Shown piece after piece: positions 6,679-11,649 of a stretch of 11,649 nucleotides of DNA. Origin of the DNA: JAZBPO01 sp036351675 (GTDB lineage Bacteria; Pseudomonadota; Gammaproteobacteria; Pseudomonadales; Azotimanducaceae); assembly GCA_036351675.1 (NCBI GenBank), contig JAZBPO010000318.1, forward strand, positions 1 to 11,649, in the 5' to 3' direction. The position numbers and the translations under genes are program-made. The notes below the pieces were generated by a model. It was not told where the DNA came from and ran no database searches. It saw nothing but the letters and a program-made list of their open reading frames with translations. How positions within the stretch are numbered: position 1 is the first letter of the stretch; each line of letters starts with the position of its first letter.

Positions 6679-7563
6679 TCAGGGCGAGGCGAACGCGCCG
6701 GCATACACCGGCCAGACCGCACCTCCCACCTCTATCCGCGTCGTCTCCACACGCAACGAAAGGCGCGACGGGCGCAGCATCTCGACGCCCTGCGTGACCT
6801 CGAGTGCACCCTTGAAGCCGACGCTCCGATGCAGGGCTGCAAGGCCGGCATTGGCGCTGCCGGTCGCGGGGTCTTCACGGACGCCGTTCGCCTCGAAGAA
6901 CATGCGCACGGCAAGGTCGCCCTCGCCGTCACGCGCCGGTGCCACGGCGAGCACGCCCGTGGCGCGCCAGGACGCGAGCAGCGGCCGCAGCAGGCGCGGA
7001 TCGGGCGCCAGCGCGGCGAGGCGCTCGCGCTCACGGAGATGAAGGACCCCGAAGCGCGGTCCGATGTCCACCAGCGCCGCGGGGACCCGCACCGCGTCGA
7101 TCTCCGCTGCGCCGACGTCGAGCGCGTCGAGCCAGGGGGCGAGGTCGTGAACGACCTCGATGTCCACCTCCGGTGCCTGCAGCCAGGCCTTCGCGCCCGG
7201 GCCGGCGGCCTCGAAGCGGACCGGCACTGCGCCCTGCAAGGTCGCGAGCGTGACGACCTCGCCACCGCGGGCCAGGCGTTCACGTACGACCCAGGCCGTA
7301 CCGAGCACCGGATGCCCGGCGAAGGGCAGTTCCTCGGCCGGCGTGTGGATGCGCACGGGCCAGGCGCCGTCGACGTCCGGAGAGGTGGCGACGAAGGTGG
7401 TCTCGGCGAGGTTCGTCTCCCGCGCCACGGCCTGACGCAGCGCTGCATCGGGCATGGCGTCGACACGCACTACGGCGAGCGGGTTGCCCTCGAGCGGCGC
7501 CGCCGCGAAGACGTCGACGATCTCGATCGCGGCGCCCGCCAGGGTGGAAGCGTCAGTCGTCAT
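6679..7563 (-). CDS. PhzF-family isomerase
   Basis: This 294-residue protein belongs to the PhzF/YddE family, cofactor-free isomerases with two diaminopimelate-epimerase-like halves. It begins IEIVDVFAAAPLEGNPLAVV, the family N-terminus. The catalytic glutamate is E54 in ETNLAETTFV (equivalent to E45 of PhzF). The glycine loop is PAEELPFAGHPVLGTA (75-90), and the second-half signature is REDPATGSANAG (229-240). Length matches the family. I chose the ATG at 7561-7563, inside the last codons of the DUF2845 gene (11-bp overlap), which suggests translational coupling. A GTG at 7585-7587 is an alternative with no better ribosome binding site. No other phenazine genes are present, so phenazine synthesis is not implied; most family members have unknown substrates. 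Confidence 0.93.
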   Translation of the reverse strand: MTTDASTLAGAAIEIVDVFAAAPLEGNPLAVVRVDAMPDAALRQAVARETNLAETTFVATSPDVDGAWPVRIHTPAEELPFAGHPVLGTAWVVRERLARGGEVVTLATLQGAVPVRFEAAGPGAKAWLQAPEVDIEVVHDLAPWLDALDVGAAEIDAVRVPAALVDIGPRFGVLHLRERERLAALAPDPRLLRPLLASWRATGVLAVAPARDGEGDLAVRMFFEANGVREDPATGSANAGLAALHRSVGFKGALEVTQGVEMLRPSRLSLRVETTRIEVGGAVWPVYAGAFASP

Positions 7564-7846
7564 CGAGGCGTTCGATCCGAGCCACACGGCCAGCGACGAA
7601 GGTGATCATGCGCGGGAAGCGGCTCCAGGAAGTCTCGTAGACCCATTGCTCGATGGTGTCCGAGTCCTCACCGGAGATGCGGTCCCGAAAAACGGGCTCC
7701 CCGCAGTTCTTCAGCACCTCGTACTTCGAATCGCCGTTGCGGATGAAGGTCTTGCCGCAGCGCAGGTGGTCGCCGGCGAACGCGCTGGCGGCCAGCAGCG
7801 CCGTCAGGGCGGGCACGAGCTGCGGCATGCGGATCGGCCGGGCCAT
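7553..7846 (-). CDS. Small exported DUF2845 protein
   Basis: This 97-residue secreted protein matches the DUF2845 family, which has no known function. The ATG at 7844-7846 has GAGGG 7 nt upstream. The signal peptide runs MARPIRMPQLVPALTALLAA to SAFA, with likely cleavage before G25. The mature domain carries the family features: LRCGKTFIRNGDSKYEVLKN, then CGEPVF, with cysteines C30 and C48 that could form a disulfide. These are followed by EQWVYETSWSRFPRMITFVAGRVARIE, a strand-rich tail. The reading frame continues open far upstream, but that part overlaps the palindromic repeats and is arginine-rich, so I reject it. It lies upstream of, and overlaps, the PhzF-family gene. Confidence 0.88.
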   Translation of the reverse strand: MARPIRMPQLVPALTALLAASAFAGDHLRCGKTFIRNGDSKYEVLKNCGEPVFRDRISGEDSDTIEQWVYETSWSRFPRMITFVAGRVARIERLDDD

Positions 7847-7964
7847 GAAGAAGCCCTCGCGGAAGCAACGGGATGCCCCATGGTCCCCCGACCACCCTGA
7901 ACCTTCAATAAACGACTCCGACCGCTGACGCGGCCTTCTGCGAAGCGCGTGATCGAGGGCCGGT

Positions 7965-8029
7965 GGGGTGCCCACCCGTCGCAGGGGGCTCACCCCCGCT
8001 CTTCGCCCCCTGCGACGGGTGGGCGCCCC
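7965..8029. repeat. Long palindrome A (25-bp arms)
   Basis: The core arms 7970-7989 and 8005-8024 are perfect reverse complements (20 bp) around a 15-nt loop. The pairing extends to 7965 and 8029 with a single T/G position, so the full stem is about 25 bp. It contains CAGGGGGC next to CACCCGTCGC. The same two short words recur in palindrome B 120 bp away, which suggests a family of intergenic repeats rather than a one-off terminator. Confidence 0.85.
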
Positions 8030-8109
8030 GGCGGCCCGGATGCGACGACCTCGGCCATCCGCCCAGCATGAGCGCGCTGAGACCCGCGAGCCGCATGGCT
8101 TCCGGGCTC

Positions 8110-8180
8110 CCGGCACGGTGCGCACCGCACAGGGGGCAAGCGCGACGGGTGTGCCCCCTGTGGGGTGCGCACCGCGCCGG
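8110..8180. repeat. Long palindrome B (29-bp arms, two mismatches)
   Basis: Arms 8110-8138 and 8152-8180 pair with two mismatches around a 13-nt loop. The inner 22 bp has one mismatch. The outer part carries GGTGCGCACC on both sides. It shares CAGGGGGC/GCCCCCTG with palindrome A, and its loop contains GCGACGGGTG, which in A is part of the stem. The organisation is reminiscent of REP/BIME-type intergenic repeats, but no transposase (RAYT) is in the window. Confidence 0.85.
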
Positions 8181-8221
8181 AAACCCTCACTGATCCACCT
8201 CGCGGAAACTAGGCCTGAACG

Positions 8222-8249
8222 AGAGAGGGCGCCCGAAGGCGCCCTCTCT
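8222..8249 (-). terminator. Hairpin terminator of the pnt operon (cUUCGg loop)
   Basis: Perfect 12-bp arms (8222-8233 and 8238-8249) flank a 4-nt loop. Read on the minus strand the loop is TTCG closed by C-G, the extra-stable UUCG tetraloop. It lies 25 bp after the pntB stop. Downstream comes CGTTC rather than a run of T, so termination may rely on stem stability, the structure may protect the mRNA 3' end, or Rho may be needed. Confidence 0.7.
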
Positions 8250-8274
8250 GGGTGCGGCAGAGCAGATGTGTGGA

Positions 8275-9695
<1,421 letters not shown>

Positions 9696-9699
<4 letters not shown>

Positions 9700-10001
9700 G
9701 CCTTGCCCCCCGTGTCCTTGCTCTTGAACATCTCGAGCATGCGGTCGGTGACCATGTAGCCGCCGATCACGTTGATGGTGGCGAACATGACCGAGGCGGC
9801 GCCGAGCCAGGTCGCGGCCTCGGCGTTGTCAGCGCCAGCGGAGACCAGCGCACCGACCAGCGTGATGCCGGAGATGGCGTTGGCGCCGGACATGAGCGGC
9901 GTGTGCAGCGTCGCCGGCACCTTCGAGATCAGCTCGAAGCCGAGGAAGATCGCCAGCATCAGGATGAAGGACAGGAATACTGCGGAAGAAAGCACTTCCA
10001 T
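9696..10001 (-). CDS. pntAB: NAD(P) transhydrogenase alpha-2 membrane subunit
   Basis: This 101-residue membrane subunit corresponds to the C-terminal transmembrane part of E. coli PntA, separate here as in Rhodospirillum-type enzymes. It contains a hydrophobic helix FLSFILMLAIFLGFELI, the conserved KVPATLHTPLMSGANAISGI (27-46), a second helix region VGALVSAG, and a third AASVMFATINVIGGYMVTDRML (68-89). The ATG at 9999-10001 is preceded by GGGAG at about 7 nt, and the pntAA stop lies 14 bp upstream. It joins the beta subunit in forming the proton channel of domain II. Confidence 0.97.
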
Positions 10002-10015
10002 CTCGATGCTCCCGA

Positions 10016-11143
<1,128 letters not shown>

Positions 11144-11534
11144 GTCGGTAGCTTCCTCTGGGGCTGGGTTTCTTCGCCCGTGGATCCCCGCCAGTGCGCG
11201 CCGTCGACGCGCTCCGGACCGTCCAAGGGGCATGGAGATGCGGTTGGCCGGGGCGGCGAATCGAGGGCTGCCCGTATTGGAGCCCCGGCGCGAGGGCACG
11301 AAGACTAATTTCTGAACGGGGCGAATACAACAGCTGGACAGAGGGTGGGCCGCGACCGGACCAAGCCTGGACACGCCGGCCGGGCTCACCGGGCACGGCC
11401 GGAAGGCGGCGGCGTTCCAGAACCGGACGGGGCCGGCCATCGTCGGGCCGGCGCCCCGGAGGAGACGCCGGCGTCGCGTTCCGCCGCGTCCCGGCGACCG
11501 CACGCAGGCTCGCCGTCGCGACCGACGGATCCGT
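11144..11534. other. Upstream region of the pnt operon, no gene seen
   Basis: These 391 bp separate pntAA from the incoming gene at the right edge. Open frames on either strand are rich in R, P, G and A with no recognisable motif. I see one AT-richer patch (11302-11330), described as a candidate promoter, and one GC-rich hairpin at 11429-11456 (arms 11429-11438 and 11446-11456, one-base bulge, 7-nt loop) that could end transcription from the right-edge gene, although no U-tract follows it. Confidence 0.5.
11302..11330 (-). promoter_or_regulatory. Candidate promoter for the pnt operon
   Basis: On the minus strand TTGTAT (11325-11330) and TAGTCT (11302-11307) are separated by 17 bp in the only AT-rich patch of the upstream region. 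Each hexamer matches only about half of the sigma-70 consensus. It would give a 5' leader of about 150 nt before pntAA. The call is weak. Confidence 0.25.
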
Positions 11535-11649
11535 CTACGGCACTCGGTCCGCCCGTTCCAGCGTCCATTGCACGAGCGGCGGGAGCAGCTGCGCCGCGGC
11601 CTCGTCGAAGGCGCGCACGACCGCCGCCGCGCCCCGTCCATCCACCGGC
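11535..11649 (-). CDS. C-terminal end of an unknown protein (5' part outside window)
   Basis: A minus-strand frame enters from the right edge and ends at TAG (11535-11537) after 37 codons. The tail reads PVDGRGAAAVVRAFDEAAAQ and then a further hydrophobic/helical LLPPLVQWTLERADRVP. Third codon positions are mostly G or C, as in neighbouring genes, and the composition is that of a normal helical C-terminus, unlike the arginine-rich competing frames. The final helix, with a VVRAFDEAAAQLL pattern, is reminiscent of ABC-transport auxiliary lipoproteins (PqiC/YmbA type), but 37 residues are too few to name it. Confidence 0.5.
   Translation of the reverse strand, partial: PVDGRGAAAVVRAFDEAAAQLLPPLVQWTLERADRVP

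Larger units (their letters stand above)
7847..8274. other. Intergenic region with palindromes and a terminator
   Basis: This 428-bp stretch between the pntB stop and the DUF2845 start has no convincing gene; open frames in it are arginine/proline-rich and conflict with the inverted repeats. It holds two long related palindromes and the operon terminator described separately. On the minus strand there is a small AT-rich patch (about 7904-7914, TTTATTGAAGG) before the DUF2845 gene that may contain its promoter, but I could not fit a convincing pair of hexamers. Confidence 0.6.

Noticed and set aside
6679..7563. Phenazine biosynthesis cluster
   Set aside because: Only a PhzF-family protein is present, and the family is broad; no other phz genes are nearby.
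7847..8125. N-terminal extension of the DUF2845 gene across the palindromes
   Set aside because: The extension would bury the signal peptide at residue 94 and is made of palindrome-derived arginine-rich sequence.
7965..8180. CRISPR array or attC-like integron sites
   Set aside because: There are only two units, different from each other in arms and loop, with no spacer regularity, no integrase and no Cas genes.
11144..11641. N-terminal extension of pntAA
   Set aside because: The frame stays open but encodes R/P/S-rich sequence; the family N-terminus and a good ribosome binding site are at 11143.

Overview
The window is a GC-rich, densely packed bacterial chromosome segment. The three-subunit proton-translocating transhydrogenase (pntAA, pntAB, pntB), the DUF2845 protein, the periplasmic START-domain protein and the RhlA-like hydrolase together point to Pseudomonadota, most likely a gammaproteobacterium. 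That placement is inference from gene content, not from a marker gene. I see no rRNA, tRNA, CRISPR array, integrase or insertion sequence, and nothing that looks like a recent mobile island.

Left part (1-3317). A minus-strand pair, an exported TlpA-like thioredoxin (1133-1657) followed after 14 bp by a spinster-type MFS transporter running off the left edge (1-1118), is divergent from a cysteine-type sulfatase (1767-3317). The sulfatase has no signal peptide, so it probably works in the cytoplasm. A plausible but untested reading is import of a sulfated compound by the MFS protein and desulfation inside the cell. The MFS coding sequence contains a perfect 18-bp inverted repeat with a 3-nt loop.

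Middle part (3318-7846). A secreted START-domain lipid-binding protein (3409-4098) appears to begin at a CTG codon behind a strong ribosome binding site. It runs tail-to-tail, with a 58-bp overlap, into an RhlA-like alpha/beta hydrolase (4041-4916). The hydrolase is translationally coupled (4-nt overlap) to an upstream JmjC/cupin-like oxygenase (4913-5929). This oxygenase plus RhlA-like pair is the best candidate for an undescribed small pathway in the window. Next come a divergent hemolysin III/PAQR-family membrane protein (5968-6651), a convergent PhzF-family isomerase (6679-7563), and a small exported DUF2845 protein (7553-7846) that overlaps the PhzF gene by 11 bp and lies upstream of it.

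Right part (7847-11649). A 428-bp gene-free stretch holds two long, related palindromes and a cUUCGg-loop terminator hairpin for the transhydrogenase operon. That operon (pntAA-pntAB-pntB, minus strand) is compact, with a 14-bp gap and an ATGA overlap. Upstream of it are about 390 bp without a recognisable gene, then the last 37 codons of another minus-strand gene entering from the right edge.
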